Origin: Clostridiales bacterium
GTDB lineage: Bacteria; Bacillota; Clostridia; Oscillospirales; Oscillospiraceae
Assembly (NCBI GenBank): GCA_003522945.1
Contig: DPHR01000166.1
Coordinates: 1-12,241, forward strand
Length of the DNA: 12,241 bases
Reading direction: 5' to 3'
Positions 5,365-11,953 of this stretch are shown piece after piece. Under the pieces are notes generated by a model. It saw only the letters and a list, made by a program, of their open reading frames with translations, was not told where the DNA came from and ran no database searches. The stretch's first letter is position 1. Every line of letters begins with the position of its first letter. The position numbers were made by a program, and so were the translations under genes.

Positions 5365-6132
5365 ATGATAACCATCCGCGAATATGTCCGTCCCGCCTCG
5401 CTTGAAGAGGCGTGGACACTTAACCAGAAGCGCACGAGCCGCGTGATCGGCGGCATGCTCTGGCTCAAAATGCAGAATGCCGCCGTCGGCACGGCGATCG
5501 ATCTATCCGGGCTCGGCCTCGACAAAATTGAGGAAACGCCGGAGGGCTTTGCCGTCGGTGCCATGGTCTCTCTGCGCGCGCTCGAAACGCACGCGGGGCT
5601 GAACAAGTACACAAACGGCGCGATGCGCGAAGCGCTGCGCCATATTGTCGGCGTACAGTTTCGGAATACCGCAACGCTCGGCGGGAGCGTTTACGGGCGG
5701 TTCGGCTTTTCCGATGTACTCACGGTGCTCCTTGCGCTGAACGCTTCGGTCGAGCTCTATAAGGGTGGAATCGTCCCGCTGGCGCAGTTTGCCGAAATGC
5801 CGTTTGACCGGGATATTCTCGTGCGCGTATACATCCCGAAGGAAAATGCCGCCTTTTTCTATCAGTCCGTGCGCCCGACAAAAACGGACTTCCCCGCGCT
5901 CACCTGCGCCGCGGCGCGGCTTGCGGACGGAGCATACCGCTTCGCTGTCGGCGCGCGGCCCGGAAGAGCGGTCGTGCTCACGCCGCAGTGCACGCTGGGC
6001 GAGCTGCCGGAGATCGTGAGCGCGCAGGTCACGACCGGCTCCAACCTCCGCGGCAGCGCGGCATACCGGAAGCATCTTATCCGCGTGCTCGTCCGCCGCG
6101 CCGTGGACGAACTGGAAGGAGGCGCGAAGTGA
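5365..6132 (+). CDS. FAD-binding (medium) subunit of a molybdenum hydroxylase
   Basis: This subunit carries FAD and passes electrons between the iron-sulphur subunit and the external acceptor. The 255-residue product is somewhat shorter than relatives such as CoxM or XdhB (about 290). The FAD-binding region includes RVIGGMLWLKMQ near 33-44, where many homologues have AGGT, and NTATLGGSVYGRFGFSDVL near 109-127. The C-terminal part (FFYQSVRPTKTDFPALTCAA) matches the family's second domain. The start ATG 5365 follows GGAG at 5350-5353; the frame is open back to 5332, but that part overlaps the preceding terminator. It is the first gene of an operon: the next start overlaps its stop by 4 bases. 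No clear promoter is visible in the 31 bases after the upstream terminator. Confidence 0.88.
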   Translation: MITIREYVRPASLEEAWTLNQKRTSRVIGGMLWLKMQNAAVGTAIDLSGLGLDKIEETPEGFAVGAMVSLRALETHAGLNKYTNGAMREALRHIVGVQFRNTATLGGSVYGRFGFSDVLTVLLALNASVELYKGGIVPLAQFAEMPFDRDILVRVYIPKENAAFFYQSVRPTKTDFPALTCAAARLADGAYRFAVGARPGRAVVLTPQCTLGELPEIVSAQVTTGSNLRGSAAYRKHLIRVLVRRAVDELEGGAK

Positions 6133-6602
6133 ATATCACCTTTACGCTCAATAACAAAGCCGTGTCCGCGGATATCGCACCGGACACGCTGCTGCTCGAC
6201 CTTGTGCGGCGTCTCGGCTGCAAAAGCGTCAAGCGCGGGTGCGGCACCGGCAACTGCGGCCTCTGCACAGTGTATCTCGACGGCACACCCATCCTCTCCT
6301 GCGCCACGCTCGCCGCGCGCGTGCAGGGCCGGAGCGTCACGACGCTCGAGGGGCTGCAAAGCGAAGCCGCAGAGTTCGGCGCATTCCTCGCCGACCAGGG
6401 CGCGGAGCAGTGCGGCTTCTGCAACAGCGGCTTTATTATGAATACGCTCGCGCTCCTGCGCGAAAACCCCGACCCGGACGAGAGCGAGATCAGGGAGTAT
6501 CTCGCGGGCAATCTCTGCCGCTGCTCGGGCTACGAGGGGCAGCTGCGCGGCATACAGAGCTTCCTCGCGTGGAAAAAGGCGAAGGAGGCGAGCGAAGAAT
6601 GA
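6129..6602 (+). CDS. 2Fe-2S (small) subunit of a molybdenum hydroxylase
   Basis: This subunit holds two [2Fe-2S] clusters that link the molybdenum centre to FAD. The 157-residue product has the plant-type ferredoxin motif C38, C43, C46, C58 (GCGTGNCGLC and SC). It also has the helical-domain motif C95, C98, C130, C132 (QCGFCNSG and LCRCSGY). All eight ligands are present. The usual CTPG after the third cluster motif reads CNSG here, a mild divergence. GTG 6129 overlaps the previous stop by 4 bases and is preceded by GGAAGGAGG, which decides the start; the frame is open further upstream inside the FAD gene. The order FAD, FeS, Mo is that of coxMSL-type operons, not that of E. coli xdhABC. Confidence 0.93.
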   Translation: MNITFTLNNKAVSADIAPDTLLLDLVRRLGCKSVKRGCGTGNCGLCTVYLDGTPILSCATLAARVQGRSVTTLEGLQSEAAEFGAFLADQGAEQCGFCNSGFIMNTLALLRENPDPDESEIREYLAGNLCRCSGYEGQLRGIQSFLAWKKAKEASEE

Positions 6603-8875
6603 CCACCGTCAATCAGGGCGTGCGCAAGCTGGACGCCATGCAGCTCGTGACCGGGCAGCCGGTCTACACCGAGGACATCGCGCCGGAAAACTGCCTTGTG
6701 GTGAAGCTTCTCCGCTCGCCGCACGCGAACGCCATGGTTCGCGAGATCGACACCGAACGCGCCATGCGCGTGCCGGGCATGGAAGCCGTGTTTACGTGGA
6801 AGGACGTGCCGCAGAACGCCCGGCGCTATACGCAGGCCGGGCAGACCGCGCCGGAGCCGAGCCCGCTCGACCGGCTCGTGATCGACCGCCACGTCCGCTT
6901 TGCGGGCGACGTTGTCGCCATTCTCGCCGGGCGGGACGAGGCGTGCGTCGATAAGGCGATGAAGCTCGTAAAGGTCGAGTACGACGTGCTCGAGCCGGTG
7001 CTCGATTTCCGCACCGCGCTCGATAACCCCGTGCTCGTCCACCCGGAGGACAACTGGGAGGCGCAGTGTCCCGTCGGCGCGGACAACCGCCGCAATCTCT
7101 GCGCGCACGAGGAGGACGGGCAGGGCGATATCGATGCCGTGCTCCGTGACTGCGATATTGTCATTGACCGCGTGTACCACACGAAAGCCTGCCAGCAGAC
7201 GCCGATGGAAACGTTCCGCACGTTCTGCACGATCGACACCTACGGCCGGCTGCACATCGTGAGCTCCACGCAGATCGTGTTCCACACGCGCCGCATCGTG
7301 GCGAACGCGCTGCACATCCCGCGCTCAAAGATCCGCGTGAGCAAGCCCCGCGTCGGCGGCGGCTTCGGCGCGAAGCAGACGGCGGTGAGCGCCGTTTATC
7401 CGGCGTTCGTCACGTGGATGACGAAAAAGCCGAGCATGATCGTCTTCTCCCGCCGCGAGTGCATGATCGCGGGCAGCCCGCGGCACGAAATGGAGATGCA
7501 TGTGCGTCTCGGCGCGGATAAGAACGGCATTGTCCGTGGGATCGATCTCTATACGCTCTCCAATACCGGCGCTTACGGCGAGCACGGCCCCACGACCGTC
7601 GGGCTTTCCGGCCACAAATCCATCCCGCTTTATGCCAAGGCCGAGGCGTACCGGTTCGTGTACGACGTTGTATACACCAACCACATGTCCTCGGGCGCGT
7701 ACCGCGGCTACGGCGCGACGCAGGGCCTCTTCGCCGTGGAGTCCGCCGTGAACGAGCTGGCCGCGCGGCTCGGCATCGACCCCTTTGAGATACGAAAGCG
7801 CAACATCCCCCGCGAGGGGGAGATAATGCCCGCCTACTACGGGCAGGAGAATACGAGCTGCGCGCTCGAGGCGTGTCTCGAAAGCGTGCGGCGGCGCATC
7901 GGCTGGGACGAAAAGTACCCCTGCCGCGATATGGGGAACGGCAAGGTGCGCGCCGTCGGCATGGGCATGGCGATGCAGGGCTCCGGCATCAACAACGTAG
8001 ACGTCGGCAGTGCGACGCTCAAGCTGAACGACGGCGGCGGGTACACCCTCTCCATCGGCGCGGCGGACATGGGCACCGGCTGCGATACGATCCTCGCGCA
8101 GATCGCCGCCGAAGCGCTCGACTGCCCGCTGGAGGACATTTCCGTTCTCGGCGCGGATACGGATTCCTCGCCCTACGATTCCGGCTCCTACGCCTCCAGC
8201 ACAACGTACGTTACCGGCAAAGCCGTGGAGCAGTGCGCGCTCGCGCTGCGCGAAAAGATCACGGCGCTCGCCGCGCGTATGCTCGCGTGCAGCGAGGACG
8301 ACGTGCTCCTCACCGGGAGCTGCGCCGAAACGGCGGACGGGGAGAAGTCCGTCTCGCTCGGGGAGATCGCGCTCGCCTCCCAGTGCGGAAATGCGATCGC
8401 GCTTGAAGCGACCGTGACGCACACCTCGCCGATCTCACCCCCGCCGTTCATGGTGGGCGCGGCCGAAATCGAGCTTGACCGCGAGACCGGCGAAACGCAG
8501 GTCGTGAACTTCGTCGCCGCCGTGGACTGCGGCACGCCCATCAACCCGAATCTCGCCCGCGTGCAGGCCGAGGGCGGCATACTGCAGGGCATCGGCATGG
8601 CGCTCACGGAAAACATCACCTACGACCGCCGCGGCATGCCGGCGGAAAACTCCCTCATGCAGTATAAGATCCCGACGCGGCAGGACATCGGCCGTATCTC
8701 CGTCGAATTCGAGGCAAGCTACGAGGAGACCGGGCCGTACGGCGCAAAGTCCATCGGCGAGGTCGTCATCAACACGCCTCTCCCGGCGATCGCCGACGCG
8801 GTGTACAACGCCACCGGCAAGCGGTTTCGCGAGCTTCCCATCACGCCCGAGCAGATCGCCATGGCAGCGAAATAA
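6599..8875 (+). CDS. Molybdopterin-binding (large) catalytic subunit, xanthine dehydrogenase family
   Basis: This is the catalytic subunit of a three-part hydroxylase that oxidises an N-heterocycle or aldehyde using water as oxygen source; the substrate is not identifiable from sequence. The 758-residue product contains family motifs in order: QTPMETF near 201, GGGFGAKQ at 253-260, GAYRGYGATQ with R369 where relatives have FRGFG, ADMGTGCDTILAQIAAEAL near 489-507, and the C-terminal GAKSIGEVV. E721 in the last motif corresponds to the catalytic glutamate of xanthine dehydrogenase. No in-frame TGA is present, so there is no selenocysteine. CoxL-type enzymes carry AYRCSFR in the active-site loop; the AYRGYG here argues against CO dehydrogenase. 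ATG 6599 overlaps the small-subunit stop by 4 bases, with AAGGAGG about 10 bases upstream. No molybdenum cofactor or hydroxylase maturation gene is adjacent. Confidence 0.92.
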   Translation: MTTVNQGVRKLDAMQLVTGQPVYTEDIAPENCLVVKLLRSPHANAMVREIDTERAMRVPGMEAVFTWKDVPQNARRYTQAGQTAPEPSPLDRLVIDRHVRFAGDVVAILAGRDEACVDKAMKLVKVEYDVLEPVLDFRTALDNPVLVHPEDNWEAQCPVGADNRRNLCAHEEDGQGDIDAVLRDCDIVIDRVYHTKACQQTPMETFRTFCTIDTYGRLHIVSSTQIVFHTRRIVANALHIPRSKIRVSKPRVGGGFGAKQTAVSAVYPAFVTWMTKKPSMIVFSRRECMIAGSPRHEMEMHVRLGADKNGIVRGIDLYTLSNTGAYGEHGPTTVGLSGHKSIPLYAKAEAYRFVYDVVYTNHMSSGAYRGYGATQGLFAVESAVNELAARLGIDPFEIRKRNIPREGEIMPAYYGQENTSCALEACLESVRRRIGWDEKYPCRDMGNGKVRAVGMGMAMQGSGINNVDVGSATLKLNDGGGYTLSIGAADMGTGCDTILAQIAAEALDCPLEDISVLGADTDSSPYDSGSYASSTTYVTGKAVEQCALALREKITALAARMLACSEDDVLLTGSCAETADGEKSVSLGEIALASQCGNAIALEATVTHTSPISPPPFMVGAAEIELDRETGETQVVNFVAAVDCGTPINPNLARVQAEGGILQGIGMALTENITYDRRGMPAENSLMQYKIPTRQDIGRISVEFEASYEETGPYGAKSIGEVVINTPLPAIADAVYNATGKRFRELPITPEQIAMAAK

Positions 8876-8878
8876 ACG

Positions 8879-8911
8879 AAAACTCTCTGCTGTTTTTGGC
8901 AGAGAGTTTTT
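8879..8911 (+). terminator. Terminator of the molybdenum hydroxylase operon
   Basis: A perfect 12-bp stem, AAAACTCTCTGC (8879-8890) with GCAGAGAGTTTT (8899-8910), closes an 8-base loop and ends in a run of five Ts. It lies 3 bases after the large-subunit stop. Confidence 0.93.
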
Positions 8912-8949
8912 GACATAAAGAAAAATGTCCGCGATAGAAAAACTTTTTA

Positions 8950-8978
8950 TTGACAGTACGGCGAAACTATGGTAAGGT
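8950..8978 (+). promoter_or_regulatory. Sigma-A promoter of the glycine riboswitch transcript
   Basis: A perfect TTGACA (8950-8955), a 17-base spacer and TAAGGT (8973-8978) with an extended -10 TGG just before it. Transcription would begin near 8985, about 50 bases before the aptamer. This opens the 352-bp gene-free stretch 8876-9227. Confidence 0.82.
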
Positions 8979-8999
8979 AACACTCGAATTCCATAGAAG

Positions 9000-9025
9000 C
9001 TTTCAGGATTTCCGAAAACTGAAAG
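9000..9025 (+). other. Hairpin upstream of the glycine aptamer
   Basis: CTTTCAG (9000-9006) and CTGAAAG (9019-9025) form a perfect 7-bp stem with a 12-base loop in the riboswitch leader. Leader sequence just before the first glycine aptamer is known to form a short helix or kink-turn with the linker that follows it. Whether this hairpin takes part in such folding or is independent cannot be told by eye. Confidence 0.45.
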
Positions 9026-9034
9026 TGGAGGACA

Positions 9035-9115
9035 CTCTGGAGAATCCCGTTTGATCGGGTGCCGAAGGTGCAAGGCTCGCATTCCGGGCCGAAACTCTCA
9101 GGCAAAAGGACAGGG
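9035..9115 (+). promoter_or_regulatory. Glycine riboswitch, single aptamer
   Basis: The stretch contains the conserved glycine aptamer core: GGAGAATCCCG near the start, GTGCCGAAGGTGCAAGG in the middle (9059-9075), and AAACTCTCAGGCAAAAGGAC near the end (9092-9111). The outer helix P1 pairs CTCTG (9035-9039) with CAGGG (9111-9115), and CCCG/CGGG (9046-9059) forms an inner stem. Only one complete aptamer is present, not the tandem pair typical of gcvT leaders. A terminator follows at 9175-9202 and then a sodium:alanine/glycine symporter gene, a known class of target for singlet glycine riboswitches. For an importer, glycine binding is expected to switch expression off. Confidence 0.92.
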
Positions 9116-9174
9116 CAGAATCGTGATAGACCGCGAACATGTACGGGGTTATTTCCGAAACTGCATATTCTCTG

Positions 9175-9202
9175 GAGCTGCCGAAATCCGGCAGCTTTTT
9201 TC
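9175..9202 (+). terminator. Riboswitch-controlled terminator upstream of the symporter
   Basis: AGCTGCCG (9176-9183) and CGGCAGCT (9189-9196) form a perfect 8-bp stem around AAATC, followed by a T-run (9196-9201). It lies between aptamer and gene, so it is conditional. GGCAG at 9114-9118, which overlaps the 3' strand of P1, can pair with CTGCC (9178-9182) in the terminator's 5' arm and could act as antiterminator. Confidence 0.88.
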
Positions 9203-9227
9203 TATTTATCTAAGGAGGATCCCGCAC

Positions 9228-10649
9228 ATGTTTACCGCCATCGAAAATGCGCTCTACCCCGTGGTATACGATCTCAACGCGTATCTATCCAACTATGTTC
9301 TCGTCTTTCTTCTCATCGCCGTCGGGCTGTGGTACTCGATCCGCACGCGCTTTGTGCAGGTGCGCTGCTTCGGCGAGGGTATGCGCCGCGTGTTCGGCAA
9401 TCTCACGCTCCGCGGCGAGAAGCACGCGAGCGGCATGAGCTCCTTTCAGGCGCTCGCCACCGCCATTGCCGCGCAGGTCGGCACCGGCAACATCGTCGGC
9501 GCGTCCGGCGCGATTTTGACCGGCGGCCCCGGCGCGATTTTCTGGATGTGGGTCATCGCCTTTTTCGGCATGGCGACCATTTATGCCGAGGCGACGCTCG
9601 CGCTGACCACCCGGCAGGTCGATAAAGACGGCACGATCCACGGCGGCCCGGTCTATTACATCACGACCGCCTTCAAGGGCGGCTTCGGAAAGTTCCTCGC
9701 GGGCTTTTTCGCCGTCGCCATCATCCTTGCGCTCGGCTTTATGGGATGCATGGTGCAGTCCAACTCCATCGGCTCAACGTTTGAGACCGCGTTCGGCGTC
9801 CCGGCGTGGATCGTCGGCATTGCGCTCGTTGTCCTCTGCGGCGTCATCTTCCTCGGCGGCGTGCGCCGTCTCGCCGCCGTCGCGGAAAAGATCGTGCCGG
9901 TCATGGCGGCAATCTTCCTCGCGGGCGCGCTTGTTGTGCTCGTTGTGCGCATCCGGTACATCCCCGCGACGTTCGGCATGATCTTTAAATATGCCTTCCA
10001 GCCGCAGGCCATCCTCGGCGGCGGCTTCGGCTACGCGCTGAAAACGGCGCTCTCGCAGGGCGCGAAGCGCGGCCTTTTCTCCAACGAGGCCGGTATGGGC
10101 TCCACGCCCCACGCCCACGCGCAGGCGCACGTCAAGTCTCCGCATGAGCAGGGCGTTGTGGCGATGATCGGCGTATTTATGGATACGTTCGTCGTGCTCA
10201 CGCTCAACGCGCTCGTCATCATCTCCACGCTCTATACGCCCGATGGCCCGCTGGCAAACGGCTACACCGGCAGCGTGACAGAGATCCTCGGCAAGAGCAA
10301 TCTTGCGCAGACCGCGTTCGGCACCGTGTTCGGCAGCCGCTTCGGCGCGATCTTCGTGGCGGTTTGCCTCTTCTTCTTTGCGTTCTCCACGGTGCTGAGC
10401 TGGAACCTCTTCGGCAAGATCAACGTGATCTATCTTTTCGGGCGCGAAAACGCCAAGCGGAGCACGGCGGTCTATACGGTCATCGCCCTCGTGTTCATTT
10501 TCGCCGGAACGATGATGTCCAACGATCTCGTCTGGGAGCTCACGGACCTTTTCAACAATCTCATGGTGCTCCCGAACGCGCTCGCGCTCTTCGCCCTCAC
10601 CGGCACCGTTGTTGCCATCGCAAGGAACAAAACAAAAGCACAGCTGTAA
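9228..10649 (+). CDS. Sodium:alanine/glycine symporter (AGCS family)
   Basis: This inner-membrane secondary transporter of the alanine-or-glycine:cation symporter family imports the amino acid with sodium. The 473-residue product has about eleven hydrophobic segments. It carries the family's substrate and sodium-site motifs ATAIAAQVGTGNIVGAS (77-93), GGPGAIFWMW just after, and the GLFSNEAGMGSTPHAHAQA segment in the second half. The start ATG 9228 follows AAGGAGG (9212-9218) by 9 bases; the frame is open back to 9051, but that part lies inside the riboswitch. The glycine riboswitch upstream points to glycine as a main substrate, which the protein sequence alone would not show. It is a single-gene unit ending in a strong terminator. 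AlsT-like is a fair description, but orthology to a named gene is not claimed. Confidence 0.95.
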   Translation: MFTAIENALYPVVYDLNAYLSNYVLVFLLIAVGLWYSIRTRFVQVRCFGEGMRRVFGNLTLRGEKHASGMSSFQALATAIAAQVGTGNIVGASGAILTGGPGAIFWMWVIAFFGMATIYAEATLALTTRQVDKDGTIHGGPVYYITTAFKGGFGKFLAGFFAVAIILALGFMGCMVQSNSIGSTFETAFGVPAWIVGIALVVLCGVIFLGGVRRLAAVAEKIVPVMAAIFLAGALVVLVVRIRYIPATFGMIFKYAFQPQAILGGGFGYALKTALSQGAKRGLFSNEAGMGSTPHAHAQAHVKSPHEQGVVAMIGVFMDTFVVLTLNALVIISTLYTPDGPLANGYTGSVTEILGKSNLAQTAFGTVFGSRFGAIFVAVCLFFFAFSTVLSWNLFGKINVIYLFGRENAKRSTAVYTVIALVFIFAGTMMSNDLVWELTDLFNNLMVLPNALALFALTGTVVAIARNKTKAQL

Positions 10650-10702
10650 AAAGAACCCGTCGCCGTTTCCGATAGGAAACGGCGGCGGTTTGCTGTTCTT
10701 TT
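10649..10702. terminator. Bidirectional terminator between symporter and dCMP deaminase genes
   Basis: A 14-bp stem, CCGTCGCCGTTTCC (10657-10670) with GGAAACGGCGGCGG (10675-10688), closes a GATA loop. Outer arms AAAAGAAC (10649-10656) and GTTCTTTT (10695-10702) also pair, giving a T-run on each strand. The two genes converge on it, and it overlaps the last base or bases of both stop codons. Confidence 0.9.
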
Positions 10703-11178
10703 CAGCCGATGGAATCGTCGTGGTACACCCAGTCGCGCACGAGCGTGGTCGTGTATTCGTCTGCGCCGGTGCGGCAGACGACCTGCGCGATGCCGGCGTT
10801 GATGATGAGCCGGCGGCACATGGCGCAGGGGGTCGTTTCCGGATAATAGCCGCCGGTGGCGGTATCGCGCCCGACAAGATAGAGCGTCGCGCCCATCATG
10901 TCGCGCCGCGCGGCGGAAATGATGGCGTTGGCCTCGGCGTGGACGCTGCGGCAGAGCTCGTACCGCTCTCCGGCGGGGATGTTCAGCTCGCGCCGGGTGC
11001 AGCGGCCGAGATCGGAACAGTTGCGCCGTCCGCGCGGGGCGCCGTTGTAGCCGGTGGCGACGATCTCGTCGTCACGCACGATGATCGCGCCGAACTGCCG
11101 CCGGAGACAGGTGCTGCGCTCCAGAGCGGCCTCGGCAATGTCGAGATAGTAATTCTCCTTGCTGCGGCGGTTGTCCAT
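10702..11178 (-). CDS. Deoxycytidylate (dCMP) deaminase family protein
   Basis: The family converts dCMP to dUMP, the precursor for thymidylate synthesis. The 158-residue product has the zinc-dependent deaminase motifs HAE at 80-82 (in SVHAEANAI) and PCAMC at 117-121. H80, C118 and C121 would bind zinc and E82 would be the proton shuttle. FGAIIVRDDEIVATGYNGAPRG near 29-50 and the cysteine-rich segment C54...C60...C76 match bacterial dCMP deaminases such as ComEB. The start ATG (11176-11178 on the minus strand) has GGAG 8 bases upstream. The gene is single, with its own promoter, and shares a terminator with the convergent symporter gene. Other nucleotide or RNA cytidine deaminases are less likely given the YNGAPRG and ELCRSVHAE context. 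Confidence 0.9.
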   Translation of the reverse strand: MDNRRSKENYYLDIAEAALERSTCLRRQFGAIIVRDDEIVATGYNGAPRGRRNCSDLGRCTRRELNIPAGERYELCRSVHAEANAIISAARRDMMGATLYLVGRDTATGGYYPETTPCAMCRRLIINAGIAQVVCRTGADEYTTTLVRDWVYHDDSIG

Positions 11179-11225
11179 GGGTATTTCTCCAATCTTTTTC
11201 TTTGTTAATCGACGCTATCCCATTC

Positions 11226-11255
11226 ATTTTACTCTTGGCGCACAAGTTTCGTCAA
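11226..11255 (-). promoter_or_regulatory. Sigma-A promoter of the dCMP deaminase gene
   Basis: On the minus strand TTGACG (11250-11255) is followed after 18 bases by TAAAAT (11226-11231). Transcription would begin near 11219, about 40 bases before the start codon. Confidence 0.7.
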
Positions 11256-11260
11256 TGCCC

Positions 11261-11289
11261 TTGTTTTTTTATGAAAAAGATTATAATAT
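11261..11289 (+). promoter_or_regulatory. Promoter region of queH-queT
   Basis: TTGTTT at 11261-11266 precedes an AT-rich -10 region. A perfect TATAAT lies at 11282-11287 with a 15-base spacer; alternatively TAATAT at 11284-11289 has the ideal 17. It is back to back with the deaminase promoter, whose -35 box ends 5 bp away. The leader of about 27 bases is too short to hold a preQ1 riboswitch. Confidence 0.6.
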
Positions 11290-11322
11290 AAATAGTCTCT
11301 TGGAGGGAAGGAGGAAAACGCC

Positions 11323-11925
11323 GTGCAGCAGAGAAACTATCAGCGGGAGATGGACGCGCTCATCGCGTCGCTTGATGCCCGCCCCCGGCTCCTTCTTCAC
11401 AGCTGCTGCGGCCCGTGCTCGAGCGCGTGTCTCGAGCGGCTCGCGCCGCATTTCGATATCGACGTTTTCTTCTATAACCCGAACATCCTCCCCGCGGAGG
11501 AATGGGAAAAGCGGCTCTTCTGGCAGAAGCACCTGCTCGAAACGGCGCCGTTCGGCAAAAATGTCGGACTGATCGTCCCGGAGCGGGACGAGACGGCGTT
11601 CCGCCTCGCCGCGGCGGGGCTGGAAGCAGAGGCAGAGGGCGGCGCGCGGTGCACGGAGTGCTTTGTTCTCCGGCTCTCCCGCACGGCGGAGGCCGCGCGC
11701 GAGGGCGGATACGACTATTTCGCCACGACGCTCACCGTCTCCCCGCACAAGAACGCCCCGCTTATCAACGCCATCGGCGAAAAGCTCGCCGAAGATCACG
11801 GCGTTTTGTGGCTGCCGTCGGATTTCAAAAAGCGCGACGGCTACCGCCGCAGCATTGAACTTTCGCACGAATACGGACTGTACCGCCAGAGCTGGTGCGG
11901 CTGCGGTCTGCCCGAAAATTTTTAA
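11323..11925 (+). CDS. queH: Epoxyqueuosine reductase QueH
   Basis: QueH catalyses the last step of queuosine synthesis in tRNA, reducing epoxyqueuosine to queuosine. It is the iron-sulphur enzyme that replaces the cobalamin-dependent QueG in many anaerobes. The 200-residue product has the QueH signature HSCCGPCSS (C28, C29, C32), then YNPNILPAEEW near 51-61, RCTEC (C110, C113) and the terminal YRQSWCGCG (C192, C194). C28, C29, C110 and C113 are the expected [4Fe-4S] ligands. The start is GTG 11323 with AAGGAGG (11308-11314) 8 bases upstream. The next gene, 28 bp downstream, is queT, so salvage of the queuosine precursor and the final modification step are probably expressed together. Confidence 0.95.
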   Translation: MQQRNYQREMDALIASLDARPRLLLHSCCGPCSSACLERLAPHFDIDVFFYNPNILPAEEWEKRLFWQKHLLETAPFGKNVGLIVPERDETAFRLAAAGLEAEAEGGARCTECFVLRLSRTAEAAREGGYDYFATTLTVSPHKNAPLINAIGEKLAEDHGVLWLPSDFKKRDGYRRSIELSHEYGLYRQSWCGCGLPENF

Positions 11926-11953
11926 ATATCACCACAGAAAGAGGTACCTTGTC

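Noticed and set aside
6239..6598. Long N-terminal extension of the molybdopterin subunit.
   Set aside because: It overlaps the 2Fe-2S gene in another frame; the 4-base overlapping ATG at 6599 with AAGGAGG upstream starts at the family's normal N-terminus.
7325..8422. Long minus-strand open frames opposite the large hydroxylase subunit.
   Set aside because: Shadow of a well-supported coding gene in high-GC DNA; no motif, no ribosome binding site of note.
6599..8875. CO dehydrogenase large subunit (coxL), suggested by gene order.
   Set aside because: The active-site loop reads AYRGYG rather than the AYRCSFR of true CO dehydrogenases.
9051..9227. N-terminal extension of the symporter reading frame.
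   Set aside because: It runs through the glycine riboswitch and its terminator; ATG 9228 has a strong ribosome binding site and gives the normal family length.
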